Position numbers and translations under genes: made by a program. A stretch of 64,000 nucleotides of DNA. Source: Vagococcus hydrophili (GTDB lineage Bacteria > Bacillota > Bacilli > Lactobacillales > Vagococcaceae). The notes below the pieces were generated by a model that searched no databases, had not been told where the DNA came from, and saw nothing but the letters and a program-made list of their open reading frames with translations. The stretch spans positions 496,001 to 560,000 of the forward strand of contig NZ_CP049887.1 in NCBI RefSeq assembly GCF_011304195.1. The letters are read 5' to 3'. This document shows, piece by piece, positions 25,923-39,700 of this stretch; the first letter of the stretch is position 1; each line of letters begins with the position of its first letter.

Positions 25923-27644
25923 TTAATAACTATCAATAATAATCTTTGTTTTTACGCTTTCTTGATACGCTTGATCATAACCATCTAAAATTCTAACTAA
26001 ACAGTCATCCATTAAATCTGGTTCAATTTGATTAAACAACATTCTATTTAAAACAAATATCTCCTCAAATTGATTGTTTTTAATAAACTCAGTAATTTCT
26101 CTAGGGCTTTCATTATTTTGAATAAGAGGGACTAAATTAATACCATGATTATTAAATAATTCTCTATCATTAAGTAATTGTGATTCTTGATCTAAAATAA
26201 GATTGATTTTTGTATATTTTTCAATATGGTGCGTTAGCCAATAAATTAATAATTCTTGGTGAGAATGAAAGTATAAATCTTGATATTTAATATACTCTAA
26301 TTGATTGTTTTCTATCTTGATTGTGATAGCCACATCACCATTAAAATCAAAGTATTTTTGAACTTCTGATTGCTTATCTACTAACTCTCGAACCATAACT
26401 AAGTACCCATCATTGTAAACTTCGATATATTCTTTTTCTTCATTTACAAAATGATAGTACTCTAAATGTGTATCTGGTTGTTCCTTAATCGTTAACGTCG
26501 TCTTTTCATTATCGTCATAATAATATTTGATACCATCCTCTTCTTTTGCAAAAAAAGGGATAAGCGCTTCTTTTCGACTATCATTGACACTAATTTTACT
26601 TGATTTTGATTGTGATATACCAATTAAATCATCAAAAAGATTATGCACTGAAACACTTTGTGGTAGCCAACCCATTTTTTTATAATTCACGATTGTATTT
26701 AAAATATCTGAATTAAAATCTAATGTCGCTACCTTAATATTTTTATTAAGCAACAATAATTTATTCCAAGATCTAATCGAATCTGCCTCACCTTGACTTA
26801 GCTCTTTAGGTAATTCTTCCGTTACGATGACATAAACCTCATTTTTCAAAATATTACTAAGAATTCCTTTTGAATTTCCTTTAATTTTAAACAATCGTTT
26901 TTCAATGTATTCTTTTTGATTTTTTAATAAATGAATATTATCAGTTAACTGCATTATTTTTTGAGTATTTTCTTCTATATCTTCTTGAACTCTTATTTTT
27001 TTTCGTTGATTATTTACTTCAAAACTTTGAAGAACATCTATTAAATCACCTGTTGCTTCTTTCTCTTTACAAAAATAATCATCAAAAGAAATTTTTTTCT
27101 TCTCGATATTTTTAGTATTCATTTCTAGTTCTTCTAATTTTATTCTTCGATTTGAAATATTGTCAGCTACCTCAACCATTTTCCCATTATATACATCCAT
27201 CGTTTCAATTTTAGCTTCATCCAGAGTTAAAATACGTTCAATTCTCTCTTTTCTTTGCTCATTTAGTTCAATTGAATCGTTAATTTCTTCTCTTTTTATC
27301 TCTAATTTTTTTAATCTTAAAACATGTTCTGAAACTTCTTTATTAAAGTCAACGTTTTGTTTGTCTAATGTTTTAAGCAATTTCGTGTAGTATTTGTTAT
27401 CTTGTTTTAAAAATTCCAATTCAAGTTGAACACTACTTAGTTCTTGCACCAAACCTTTTTTTTCTTTATACAATTCATAAATGATTGTTTCTTGGATCAT
27501 ATCCTGCTTCAAACTAATTTCATTATATTCTTCTTCAAGGGAACTTATTTTTGTTTGAATTTCTGGTTTTAGAGTAACTGGCACTTCTGTAGATTTTGAC
27601 TGCTTCTCTTCTAGGTTACAGCTAAATGATAATTTCCGCTCCAT
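25923..27644 (-). CDS. Coiled-coil protein fused to a degenerate glycosyltransferase-like domain, 573 aa
   Basis: Residues about 25-250 are almost continuous coiled coil, rich in Glu, Lys and Leu. From about 265 comes YVIVTEELPKELSQGEADSI, then WNKLLLLN. Its layout parallels the N-terminus of the glycosyltransferase at 41284-42801 (IYCITNGLGKKLPGIEHSQ). A beta-rich stretch follows with YNDGYLVMVREL and YFDFNGDVAITIK, resembling the extended beta-sheet (DUF1975) domain of GtfA/GtfB/TarM proteins. No C-terminal EX7E donor site is present. I infer a non-catalytic partner, like GtfB, for glycosylating the adjacent adhesin. It starts at ATG 27644, 73 bases after the adhesin stop, across a terminator-like hairpin. 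Confidence 0.65.
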   Translation of the reverse strand: MERKLSFSCNLEEKQSKSTEVPVTLKPEIQTKISSLEEEYNEISLKQDMIQETIIYELYKEKKGLVQELSSVQLELEFLKQDNKYYTKLLKTLDKQNVDFNKEVSEHVLRLKKLEIKREEINDSIELNEQRKERIERILTLDEAKIETMDVYNGKMVEVADNISNRRIKLEELEMNTKNIEKKKISFDDYFCKEKEATGDLIDVLQSFEVNNQRKKIRVQEDIEENTQKIMQLTDNIHLLKNQKEYIEKRLFKIKGNSKGILSNILKNEVYVIVTEELPKELSQGEADSIRSWNKLLLLNKNIKVATLDFNSDILNTIVNYKKMGWLPQSVSVHNLFDDLIGISQSKSSKISVNDSRKEALIPFFAKEEDGIKYYYDDNEKTTLTIKEQPDTHLEYYHFVNEEKEYIEVYNDGYLVMVRELVDKQSEVQKYFDFNGDVAITIKIENNQLEYIKYQDLYFHSHQELLIYWLTHHIEKYTKINLILDQESQLLNDRELFNNHGINLVPLIQNNESPREITEFIKNNQFEEIFVLNRMLFNQIEPDLMDDCLVRILDGYDQAYQESVKTKIIIDSY

Positions 27645-27667
27645 TATATTTCATCCTTCACCTTTAA

Positions 27668-27702
27668 ATAAACAGCCTAAGATGCTCTCTTAAGCTGTTT
27701 AT
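27668..27702 (-). terminator. Terminator-like hairpin after the giant adhesin
   Basis: ATAAACAGC/GCTGTTTAT encloses TAAGA/TCTTA at 27668-27702. On the minus strand only a weak T-run follows, so partial read-through into the 573-aa gene is likely. Confidence 0.6.
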
Positions 27703-27717
27703 CTTTACTAATTTATA

Positions 27718-30700
27718 CTATCCTTCTTGCTCTTCTTCTTTTTTTCTTTTCTTGAAAAATAAAGTTGATGCTCCTAGCATTGCGCCCAATCCGATAGCTC
27801 CCATTGCTGCATTATTGCTTTCATTCGTCTGAGGTAATCGCCCTCCACTATGATTACTTGAAGTATTACCATTTCCAGATTTAAGAGTACTATTTGTTGG
27901 TTTATATGACATTGGCATAACGCTATTGTCTTTATTATTTCCACTATCTATTGAATCGATTAAATCATCAATTGATAATCCATCATCTTTAGATCCATTG
28001 CCGTTATTGTCTGAGTCTGAATCGTCGGAATCTGAGTTGTCGGAATCTGAACTATCTGAATCTGAGTTGTCGGAATCTGAATTATCTGAATCCGAGTTAT
28101 CTGAATCTGAATCGTCGGAATCTGAATTATCTGAGTCTGAACTATCTGAATCCGAGTTATCTGAGTCCGAATCGTCTGAGTCGGAATTGTCGGAATCCGA
28201 GTCATCTGAGTCTGAGTTATCTGAGTCTGAGTCATCTGAATCTGAATCTGAATCGTCGGAATCTGAGTCATCTGAATCCGAGTTATCTGAATCCGAATTG
28301 TCTGAATCTGAGTTGTCGGAATCTGAATTATCTGAGTCTGAGTCATCTGAATCTGAGTTATCTGAGTCTGAAGCATCTGAATCTGAGCTATCTGAATCCG
28401 AATTGTCGGAATCTGAATTATCTGAGTTGTCGGAATCTGAATTATCTGAGTCTGAGTCATCTGAATCCGAATTGTCTGAATCTGAGTTGTCGGAATCCGA
28501 ATTATCTGAGTCTGAGTCATCTGAATCCGAGTCGTCGGAATCTGAATCGTCAGAATCTGAATCGTCAGAATCTGAATTATCTGAGTCTGAGTTATCTGAA
28601 TCCGAGTTATCTGAGTCCGAATCGTCTGAATCCGAATTGTCGGAATCTGAGTCATCTGAATCCGAGTCATCTGAGTCTGAGTTATCCGAATCTGAGTTAT
28701 CTGAGTCTGAAGCATCTGAATCCGAATTGTCTGAGTCGGAATTATCTGAATCTGAGTTATCTGAATCTGAGTTGTCCGAGTCCGAGTCGTCTGAGTCTGA
28801 ACTATCTGAATCCGAATCGTCTGAATCCGAATTGTCGGAATCTGAGTCATCTGAATCCGAGTCATCTGAGTCTGAGTTATCCGAATCTGAGTTATCTGAG
28901 TCTGAAGCATCTGAATCCGAATTGTCTGAGTCGGAATTATCTGAATCTGAGTTATCTGAATCTGAGTTGTCCGAGTCCGAGTCGTCTGAGTCTGAACTAT
29001 CTGAATCCGAGTCGTCGGAATCTGAGTTATCTGAGTCCGAATCGTCTGAATCTGAATTATCTGAGTCTGAGTCATCTGAATCTGAATCGTCTGAGTCGGA
29101 ATTATCTGAATCTGAGTTATCTGAGTCTGAATCATCGGAATCTGAACTATCTGAATCCGAGTTATCTGAGTCCGAATCGTCTGAATCTGAATTATCTGAA
29201 TCCGAATTGTCTGAGTCCGAATTATCTGAATCTGAATTATCTGAATCTGAGTTGTCTGAATCTGAATTATCTGAGTCTGAGTCGTCTGAATCTGAGTCAT
29301 CGGAATCTGAATTATCTGAATCTGAGCTATCTGAATCCGAGTTATCTGAGTCCGAATCGTCTGAATCCGAATTGTCGGAATCTGAGTCATCTGAATCCGA
29401 GTCATCTGAGTCTGAGTTATCCGAATCTGAAGCATCTGAGTCTGAAGCATCTGAATCCGAATTATCTGAGTCTGAATCGTCTGAATCCGAATTGTCTGAG
29501 TCGGAATTATCTGAATCTGAGTTATCTGAATCTGAATTGTCTGAATCTGAGTTATCTGAATCCGAATTATCTGAATCTGAGTTGTCTGAATCTGAATTAT
29601 CTGAATCTGAGTTATCTGAATCTGAGTTGTCCGAGTCCGAGTCGTCGGAATCTGAGTTATCTGAGTCTGAGTCATCTGAATCTGAATCGTCTGAGTCGGA
29701 ATTATCTGAATCTGAGTTATCTGAATCCGAGTTGTCGGAATCTGAATCGTCTGAGTCTGAGCTATCTGAATCCGAATTGTCTGAGTCTGAGTCATCTGAA
29801 TCTGAATTGTCGGAATCTGAATTGTCTGAGTCCGAATCATCTGAATCTGAATTATCTGAGTCCGATTCGTCGGAATCTGAGTTGTCTGAGTTATCCGAAT
29901 CCGAAGCGTCTGAATCCGAGCTATCTGAATCTGAATTATCTGAGTCCGAATTGTCGGAATCTGAGTTGTCGGAATCCGAGTCGTCAGAATCTGAATTTTC
30001 TGAATCTGAATTATCTGAGTCTGAGTCATCTGAATCCGAATTGTCGGAATCTGAGTTATCTGAGTCCGAATCGTCGGAATCTGAATTATCTGAGTCTGAG
30101 TTGTCGGAATCTGAATCGTCAGAATCTGAATCTGAGCTATCTGAATCTGAACTATCTGAGTCTGAGTCATCTGAATCCGAATTGTCGGAATCTGAGTTAT
30201 CGGAATCCGAATTATCTGAGTCTGAGTTGTCGGAATCTGAATCGTCTGAGTCGGAATTATCTGAATCTGAGTTGTCGGAATCCGAGTCGTCGGAATCTGA
30301 GTTATCTGAATCTGAATCGTCGGAATCTGAATTATCTGAGTCTGAGTTGTCGGAATCTGAACTATCTGAATCTGAGTTATCTGAGTCCGAATCGTCGGAA
30401 TCTGAATTATCTGAGTCTGAGTTGTCGGAATCTGAATCGTCTGAGTCGGAATTATCTGAATCTGAGTTATCTGAGTCCGAATCGTCGGAATCTGAATTGT
30501 CGGAATCTGAGTTATCTGAATCTGAATTATCTGAGTCTGAGTCATCTGAATCCGAATTGTCTGAATCTGAGTTGTCGGAATCTGAATTATCTGAGTCTGA
30601 GTCATCTGAATCCGAGTCGTCGGAATCTGAATCGTCAGAATCTGAATTATCTGAATCTGAATTATCTGAGTCTGAGTCATCTGAATCTGAGTTGTCCGAG

Positions 30701-33700
30701 TCCGAGTCGTCTGAGTCTGAACTATCTGAGTCCGAGTTGTCGGAATCTGAATTATCTGAGTCTGAGTCATCTGAATCTGAACTATCTGAATCTGAGTTAT
30801 CTGAGTCCGAATCGTCGGAATCTGAATTGTCTGAATCTGAGTTATCTGAATCTGAATTATCTGAATCTGAATCGTCTGAGTCTGAGCTATCTGAATCCGA
30901 ATTATCTGAATCTGAGTCATCTGAATCCGAATTGTCTGAGTCTGAGTCATCTGAATCTGAATTGTCGGAATCTGAATTATCTGAGTCTGAGTCATCTGAA
31001 TCTGAATCGTCAGAATCTGAATTATCTGAATCTGAGCAATCTGAATCCGAATTGTCGGAATCTGAATTATCTGAATCTGAACTATCTGAGTCTGAGTTGT
31101 CTGAATCTGAATCGTCTGAGTCGGAACTATCTGAATCTGAATTATCTGAGTCTGAGTCATCTGAATCCGAATTGTCGGAATCTGAGTTGTCGGAATCTGA
31201 ATTATCTGAGTCTGAGTCATCTGAATCCGAATTGTCGGAATCTGAGTTGTCTGAATCTGAATCGTCCGAATCTGAGTCATCTGAATCCGAATCGTCGGAA
31301 TCTGAATTATCTGAGTCTGAGTCGGAATTATCTGAATCTGAGCTATCTGAATCCGAATTATCTGAGTCCGAAGCGTCGGAATCTGAATTATCTGAATCCG
31401 AGTTATCTGAATCTGAATTGTCGGAATCTGAATTGTCTGAGTCCGAATCATCTGAATCTGAATTATCTGAATCCGAGTTATCTGAGTCCGAAGCGTCCGA
31501 ATCAGAATCATCTGAGTCTGAATTGTCTGACTCTGAGTTATCTGAATCTGAGTTGTCCGAGTCCGAATTGTCTGAGTCCGAATCATCTGAATCCGAATTG
31601 TCTGAATCGGAACCATCTGAATCTGAGTTATCTGAATCCGAATTATCTGAGTCCGAATCATCTGAATCTGAACTATCTGAATCCGAGTTATCTGAATCTG
31701 AGCCATCTGAATCCGAATTGTCTGAATCGGAACCATCTGAACCAGGATCAACATTATTATCGAAATAGTTATCTAAGTTTTCCTTAGACTTGTTCAATTC
31801 TTTTGTCGCTTCATCAATTTCACTTTGAGTTGCTTCTGGGTCATCTAATATCTCTTTAGCTTTTTCTCTAGCATCTTCAAATTCATTATAAATATCATCT
31901 GGATATTTACTGTCATCATTGGAATAACGATTATCATTTTCTGGATTTTCTGGATTAGTTTCTTCATAAACTTTTTCCAATTCAGTCTTATCTACCTCTG
32001 TCGTATCATTTGCAACTAGATTTTCGAAGGCTTGTTTCAGAACTCTGTAAGCTTCATCTACTTGCTCTTGTGTCACATCTGGATTTTCTAAAATAGCTTT
32101 TGCATTTTCTCGAGCTATTTCAAACTCTCGGTAACTTGCAGTTGTGTACTTATGATCAGTATTCGATGTATTTTTTACATTTGAATACAAGTTTTGCAAT
32201 TTAGATTTATCGACTTGATTTTCTTTATCTACAGTAACTATAGTTTCATTTCCTAGTTTGTCATTGTATCCCGCTTGATGACCAACTAATCGAATGGAAA
32301 TTTCATCTTTATAAGATAAGGTTGGTACATTGATTGAAAATGTTCCATCAGGATTAAGAGTGCCTGTGTAAACAGCCCCACCATTAATTTGAACTTCCGC
32401 AGTGTAGGTTCTGCCATTTGAAAAATCATTATTAATTGATTTTCCAATAATCACATTATCATTAGCAGAAGGTTGTTTTACTTCAATCGGTTGAAGTTTC
32501 CAATCTTCCCATGATTGTGATAATTGAACGATTGCTTCAGAAATATCACTAAATTTATCCTTTTTGTTTGGTTGATGGCCGACAATTTGAACTTCTACTT
32601 TGTCATCAGCATTTAGTTTATCCACTTTGACCATGAAATGACCATTACTATCTAACTTACCACGATATGTTTTAGTACCATTCACCGTTACAATCACATC
32701 ATAAGTTCTACCTAATGAGTTATCATTTGGTGCAGTCCCTGTCACGTATTCTTTTCCTTCAAATAAATCATCTATTGATGGTTGTTTTACTGTCCAATCT
32801 TTATATAAATCATCCGCATTTTTCACTTTAATTGTTGTTATATTAGATGCTAGTTCATTGCCGTTTTTATCTTTCACTGATTCGCCATTTCGATAAGCAA
32901 TCAATTGGGCCGTAATAGTATCGCCTACTTGAAGCGGTGTTTCCAGACCATCTAATTTAAATAAGCCATCTTTTGTTACTTCAACTTCACCGGCTTGTTG
33001 ACCATTAATGGTAATTCGAATTCGGTAATCGCCATTATCAATATTAGGAACTAACCCACTAATTGATGTATCTCCTTCAGCTGCTTGATTTAGCAATGGG
33101 TCTGGAACGCCCCACTCTACATCAGCTTGCGTAATTTGTGGCATCACATCTTGCAGTTGTTTACCAACACCAACTAATGTACCTGAGCTATTTAGCTTTC
33201 CAGCGTATACGAAGACTTGTGCTTCTACATAACCACCAAATTCAAGCGGTGTTCCTACATAATATTCAAATTCTCCGGTTTGACGATCCACACTTACTTC
33301 TGATAATTGAATCGCTTTTCCGTCAGGTGAGTAGTAAGTTAATTTCACTTTATATACATTTAGATCATTTGGATTAAACTCAACATAGTTGCCTTTTTGA
33401 TCCATCATTCCTGAAATATTACCAGAGATAACTTTGCTACCATTTTTAATTGGATCAAGAGTTACTTCTGGCGCTTTCGCTTTACCAACACTCCATTCTT
33501 GGGTTGTTGATTCTGAAACAAAGCCGCGTGCTTTATTTTCTCTGATAACAGTGGCTAAGATAACATCTCCAGCATTAAATCCTTTAGCTGTAATATTACC
33601 GTATTTATCAGCTTCACCATAAACAAACATAAACGTATTGTCATCATTTAAATCCGTAAAGCCTAATAATTCCACTGAACCATCAGCATGTTTCACTTCA

Positions 33701-36700
33701 ATTCGAACTTTATAGGCATCATCTTTCAAATCAGTGTTATGATTTTGTTGGACACGTCCATGAATCACTGTACCACCACTAACTAAGACATTTCCTAATT
33801 CCGCAGACGAAACAGGTACTTGAGCAGTTCCTTTGTCACCACCTAGACCGGATGTTGAACCATTTGATTTTCCATTTGAATAATCATTGTTTAAGGCTGT
33901 TGTAGTCCCTTCTGTTTCTTCTCCCACAAATACGATTGGTTTTTTGTTTAGCTCTGTAATAACACGCATTGTATTATCACCTTCAGTATTTAGAGGAAGA
34001 TACGTGTTATGATCTCTAGACCAAGCTGCTAAATCAAAGTCAAAGTCATAATCTGCCTTAAACCAAGTTTGTGGTGCCACTGATTCCGACCATTTATTAG
34101 CCATGCGGCGTGTCACAATTCTTAAGGTTGGAATACCATCTGCTGATAAGAAGTACTCAACAGTAATATCATCTGATTGAAGTTGAGATAGTTTTATCTT
34201 ATCAACTTTAAATGTATCAGAAGTACTAATTAAAACACCTACACCTGCATCTGCTGAGATTGAAACATAGTCTCTCCAATCTGGTGATTCAAAAATAACT
34301 TTCATGCTCTTAGGTAGTTCAATACGAGTTTCAAAGCTTGGTGAGTAAACTGCTAAACCAACACCACTTTGTTTTGATTTTGTTTTAAAGGTTAGCTTAC
34401 CATCTTTAATTACAACATTTTCAAATTCACTCTTCGTGTTCCCCATAGTAACAAAGTTTATTTCTCTTGCTTTAATTAAGTTTTTCTTCGTGTTTTCAAT
34501 ATTTGTTAGCATGTCTGTTAATTCATCTAGCGTTAATCCATAATTACGATTTAGCTCTGCTTGAGAATCTTTAATAACTTTTTCATAGTCATCATAACCA
34601 ATCACATAATCTTTAGGATTTAGCTTGCTAAAGTCTTTGATATGTTGATCAATTTTCTTACGAACGTCATTTGCTTTAGCTTCTTGATATTCTGCATTAT
34701 CTAACGCTTCTTGTAACATGACATTAGCATTGTTAATATCATCTGCCGTTGCTTTAGGATCTTTCAAAATATTTTCAGCATTCTTGATACTATTTTTTAT
34801 CATGAATCCATTCTTATATAAGTCATTTGGTCGACTCGTATCTGAAGAAATGCCTGATGTTTTAGCTTTTTCTAACGTCCCTATCAAACTTTGAGTTGCT
34901 TCTTCTTTTGTTGTTACTAAAGAAGCTATACTTTGATTTAGAGAGTCAATTAATTTACTTAATTCATCTGCTTCAATTTTACTTCGATCAATTTTAGATG
35001 CTTTCTCAAAGACTTTTTTGAACTCTTGATAAGATTGATTAAGTGCTGTTTCCTTGCCATTATAGTAGCTATAATCAATCTCATCTACTGTTTTACCTGC
35101 TTCTAGTGAAACATCTAATTGACTTAATAGATCTTCTTTAGAGATAAGATTGTTTAACGCTTTACTTAAATGATTACTTGCAATCGAAATATCTTCCATT
35201 GCTGATTCAGAAGCTGATAAAATATCCTTGGCATTATGAAGTTGAATGTTTAATTCATTCCATGTTTTAGTTGTATATTTCCATTTTTCATTTGGTTTAG
35301 AAATAATTTCTGATGCTTCATCAATCAATTTTTGAAGAGTCTCAATATTAGTTGACGGAACCAAATCACTAATAGCTTTTTGTAAATCTAATAAGGCTTG
35401 ATTTAATTCATTAGCTGTCGCTTTTCTATTTTTATCTAGCTCCAGTGCTTTCTTATAAGCCTCATTCATGACTGAATAACTCTTATTAGTAAAGTAGCTA
35501 ATTTTTTGTTTTTCAATCGCATCTTTTGCTTCAACATAGGTAATAGATAATTGTTTTCTTAAATCATCTTTGCTAACTAACCCTTTTCTTGCTTGCAATA
35601 ATTGATTTCTTGCTTCTGAAAGAGATTCGACAGAGGAATTTTTATCACCGTAAATTTTTTCAGCATAAGAAATTGCGACTTGTAGTTTATTATATGATTC
35701 TGTTGTATAGTCCGTTTCTTTTTGAAGTTTAGCTTGATTAATCTCTTCTAAAAGTTGCTCCCGACCGGCTTCGCCTACTGCCACAACTGGCACAAGATGT
35801 TCCATAGCACGTTTTAGTTCATTAAAAGCACTGTTTAAGGTAGCTGCATTGGGATTTCCTAGTGCTTCATCACCTTTTCTAATAGCTTCTTGTAAAACAG
35901 CGAAACTGTATTCTGTATAATCTGAACCTTTGTATTGTTTAGCCGCTGCAATTAATTCCTCTAAACGATTTTGATCCACAGCTGATGGGTCAGTAATACT
36001 TGGTGCTTTTAATTGCTCCATTGCGCTATATAGTAATGTAATCATATCTTCAATCGTATCTTGTGTTGCTTTTTCATCTAGTAACGCTTGTTTAGATTGA
36101 TCCATAGCTTCAACTAGTACTTTATAAGTTGTCCCACTGTATTTAGACGGACTCATGCCTTCTGCTTCTTTTAAAAGTGACTGAAGCGCATCAAGTGATA
36201 CTTGAGAAGGTTTGACACTACTAATCGTGACTAAATTATTAATCGCATTATTCAGCGCATCTCTGGCAGTATTTACTTGTAATTGTGTAGCTGCACTATT
36301 TTCAAAGACTGATTTAGCTGACTCTAAAGCTTTAGATAATTTATCAAAACTTTCGTTAGTATAGATATTATTCTCATTAGAATAGAATTCAGCTACATCA
36401 ATCGCTGCTTCCAAACCATTCTTATTTACTTCCGTATTTTTAGCAGGTACGCGTTTTAAGTTTTCTTGACTTTGTTTTTTACCAGCATCTCCTTGCTGAC
36501 CGACAATAACAACTGAAACATCATCGTAGCCTTCTAACGCTTTTGGTAATGTCACACTAAAGTTACCGTATTGGTCAACTTCACCTGTGATAATTTTGCC
36601 ATTATTGATTTTCACCTGAACATAATAAGTTCGATCATAAGATGAATCTACTTTGACATATCCGTTAATGACTTTATCGCCAATTTGAGGGTCTTTCACA

Positions 36701-39700
36701 ACTGGATGGCTGATTTCCCAGTTTTCAAATGATTCTGGCATACCTATCTCAACATCTGTGGTTGCTGATTTTTCACCATCATAACCTTTTTCTAAACCAT
36801 GTAAAGTGACTGTAATCACGTCAGATGCTTTAATTTTTTGTCCCAAATCAATTTGAATTCTACCTGTTTCCCTATTTAATGCTCCTTCGTCCACATTAAT
36901 TTCTACACCATTAACAGTCACCGTTAAATAGTATTTTCTTGTTGGACTATCATCTAGTAACACAATTCCCGTTAAGGTTGATTCGCCTGCTTTTGGTGTG
37001 TTAATGGTTGGTTTGTTGACTGTCCATTTATCATTAGCTTCTGATGAGGCAACAACCACACTCTCAACGACCTCTGAACCAGTTACATGCGCTGTTTTAC
37101 CTGGAACAAATCCGACGATATCAACTTTTACAATTTCCCCTCGTTCGACTTTTCTAACATTAACAGAAAACATTCCGTTATCATCAATATCACCTAAGTA
37201 AACTTTGTCACCAATGGTAATTTGAACTTTATAGTTCGCCTCATTAAATTTAACTTCATTTACTGGTGCTTGTCCGGAAATAATCGTATCTCCTTCTTTA
37301 ATCTGATTAACAGAAGGTTTAGCAATATTCCACTCTACTTTTTTACTCACCGGAGTTGTGTCTGAATTCGTTAATTGAATGCCTGTTGATGTTAAATCAC
37401 CATTACTGTTAACCGCTCCTTGATAGACATAACCAATCGCTTCGATTCGTCCACCATATTGTAGCGCCATTGATGTGACATAACTGAAATTACCATATTT
37501 GTCAGTTCTAACCTCTGCAAGTTCAATCCCTGTTGCTTGCCCTGGAGCATAGTAAACTAAACGAACTGTATAAACATTTTTGTCTGACGGGTCAATTGCC
37601 ATACTCTTACCATCTTGTGTGGTCAACGTTGAAATTTTACCGCTAATTGTTTTTCCATTTTGTTTAATTGAATTTAAATCAACTTTTGGAGATTTCCCTT
37701 TAACTACATTGATTGTTCGGCTATCTGAGGATGTTGATACATCATATTTTTCATTCATTCTAACAATGGTTACTTTAACGTTATCCCCATCTTTAAAGTT
37801 TTGCGCAATGATATTACCAGTTTTACTATCCACAACAGTATAGTTAAAAATAAAATTACCATCTTTATCAACTGTTGTTCTACCAATTTCCTTACCATTT
37901 AATTCAAATACGGCTTGATATTGGTCTCCATCTAAGCCTTTGTTACCAGTTTGTTTGGCATTTCCCACAATTGTATTGGTTCCATCCACAACTTGTGTAT
38001 GGACATCGCCTAATACCACTTTATCTTGAACATCTAATTTATTTAAATCACTTAAATTAGCTACATTCTTTTTGTCGCTCATATTAAAAGCATCAATCAA
38101 AATACCTTCTTGAAGGACTTTACTTACAACACCTACTTCTGTGTCATCATTTTTTTCCTGAATCGGTAAGACATGACCGTCTTTTAAATACTGTTCAAAA
38201 TTAAAACGTAAATAATAATTTAATTCAAATTCATTAACAGGCATTAATCCTGTACCAGGTGTCATTTTATTGGTTGTTATATAAAGAACAGGTTGACCAT
38301 TCACGATCTTGTAAGTTATTTTCAAATCATTTAAAACTTTAGCATCATCTAGTGATAATAGATTTAAAGTTGGATCCCATTTGGCACCAATCCCGGCGAT
38401 ACCACCTGATGTTTTGTCCCCAGATTGAACATACACCGATCCGATACCAACTGATCCAGCTGAGTTGTTGTAAGCAATTTGGACATATTGACGCCAGTCG
38501 CCATTTTCAAAGAAAGGAATCAAGTTATGTGGAATTTTTACGGTTGTTTCAAAAGAAGGTTTGTAAGTAAAAAATTGTAATGATGGATTTTTTACTTTTA
38601 CTTCAACATTGAATTTTCCATCTTTCATCCCTGTATTTTTTCCAATAGAACTATCTGTATTAACTAAAATTGTTTTTGAGCCTTCATCAATTGTTAGATT
38701 ATTTTTAGCTGTCGTTATCTTGTTGAAAGCATTAGACATATCTTGTGTTGCTACATTTAAATTATCTAATAAATCTCTCGTACTATTAATCGCTTGTTCA
38801 TACTCTTCGTAACCATGAAGAATTTTCTTACGTTCATCTTCTGTCATCTTATCAAAAATTGAAATTTCTTCTTTCAATTTATTCTTAGCATTTTGGCGAT
38901 CCGTTGCACTATAGGTTAGACCATCAATGGCTTTTGATAACTGTTCTGTGATGCTCAACACATCTGAGGTTTTAATATCATCTATACTATCCACTAAATC
39001 ATAAGCTGTTTTGACAACTTGTTGTAAGTTTCGCCAACTTTCAGATGTATACGCACTTTCTTTATCTAAAGTTACTAATTTTTCTAGTTCTTTTTGTAAA
39101 TTATTAATCGCTTCATTACTAGTTAAGAATAAATGATTCATTGTCATGGCTAACTCATTCACTAAACTGTTTAAGGTATCCGGATTAATCGTTTCTCTAT
39201 TAATAGCTTTAGCTTTTATTAACGCGTTCTCAAATGATGCCCATGATTCAGTTGTGTATTTAGATTCGTCTTTTTCATAACCTTCCGCTTTGAATAATAA
39301 ACTGTCTAATTCTTTTAATAAACTAGCTTTATTAACCATAGCATCAATAGCTTGATCTAATTTTTGGTAAGCTTTTGAAATCTCATCAACTGTTGATTTT
39401 GAGTTACCCATCACAGCCTCAGCATAAGATAATTGTTTGTTCAAAGTCTCCCAAGATGAACTTGTAAAATTACCTTTGCCTAGTCCAATTAACTTATTCC
39501 CTTCATTGATTAAAGTTTCTAAACCTTTTAAGTTTTCAATTTCTACCAATCCACTGATTGCTTGTTTTAATTGCGTGTTTATTTCAACTAAACGATCTGC
39601 AGAAACAGTTTTATAATCTACAGTTTCAGCCACTTTTAATTGTTTTAAGACTAGACTTAGGGTGTCGTTTGTATAAACTTGTTTTTGTTTATTATCTTTA

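Noticed and set aside
27926-31768. A 1280-codon plus-strand open frame (SESELSES-type) and a 1264-codon minus-strand frame inside the adhesin
   Set aside because: Both are by-products of the 15-bp repeat, which contains no stop in these frames. They lack ribosome sites, and the adhesin frame spans the region and continues on both sides.
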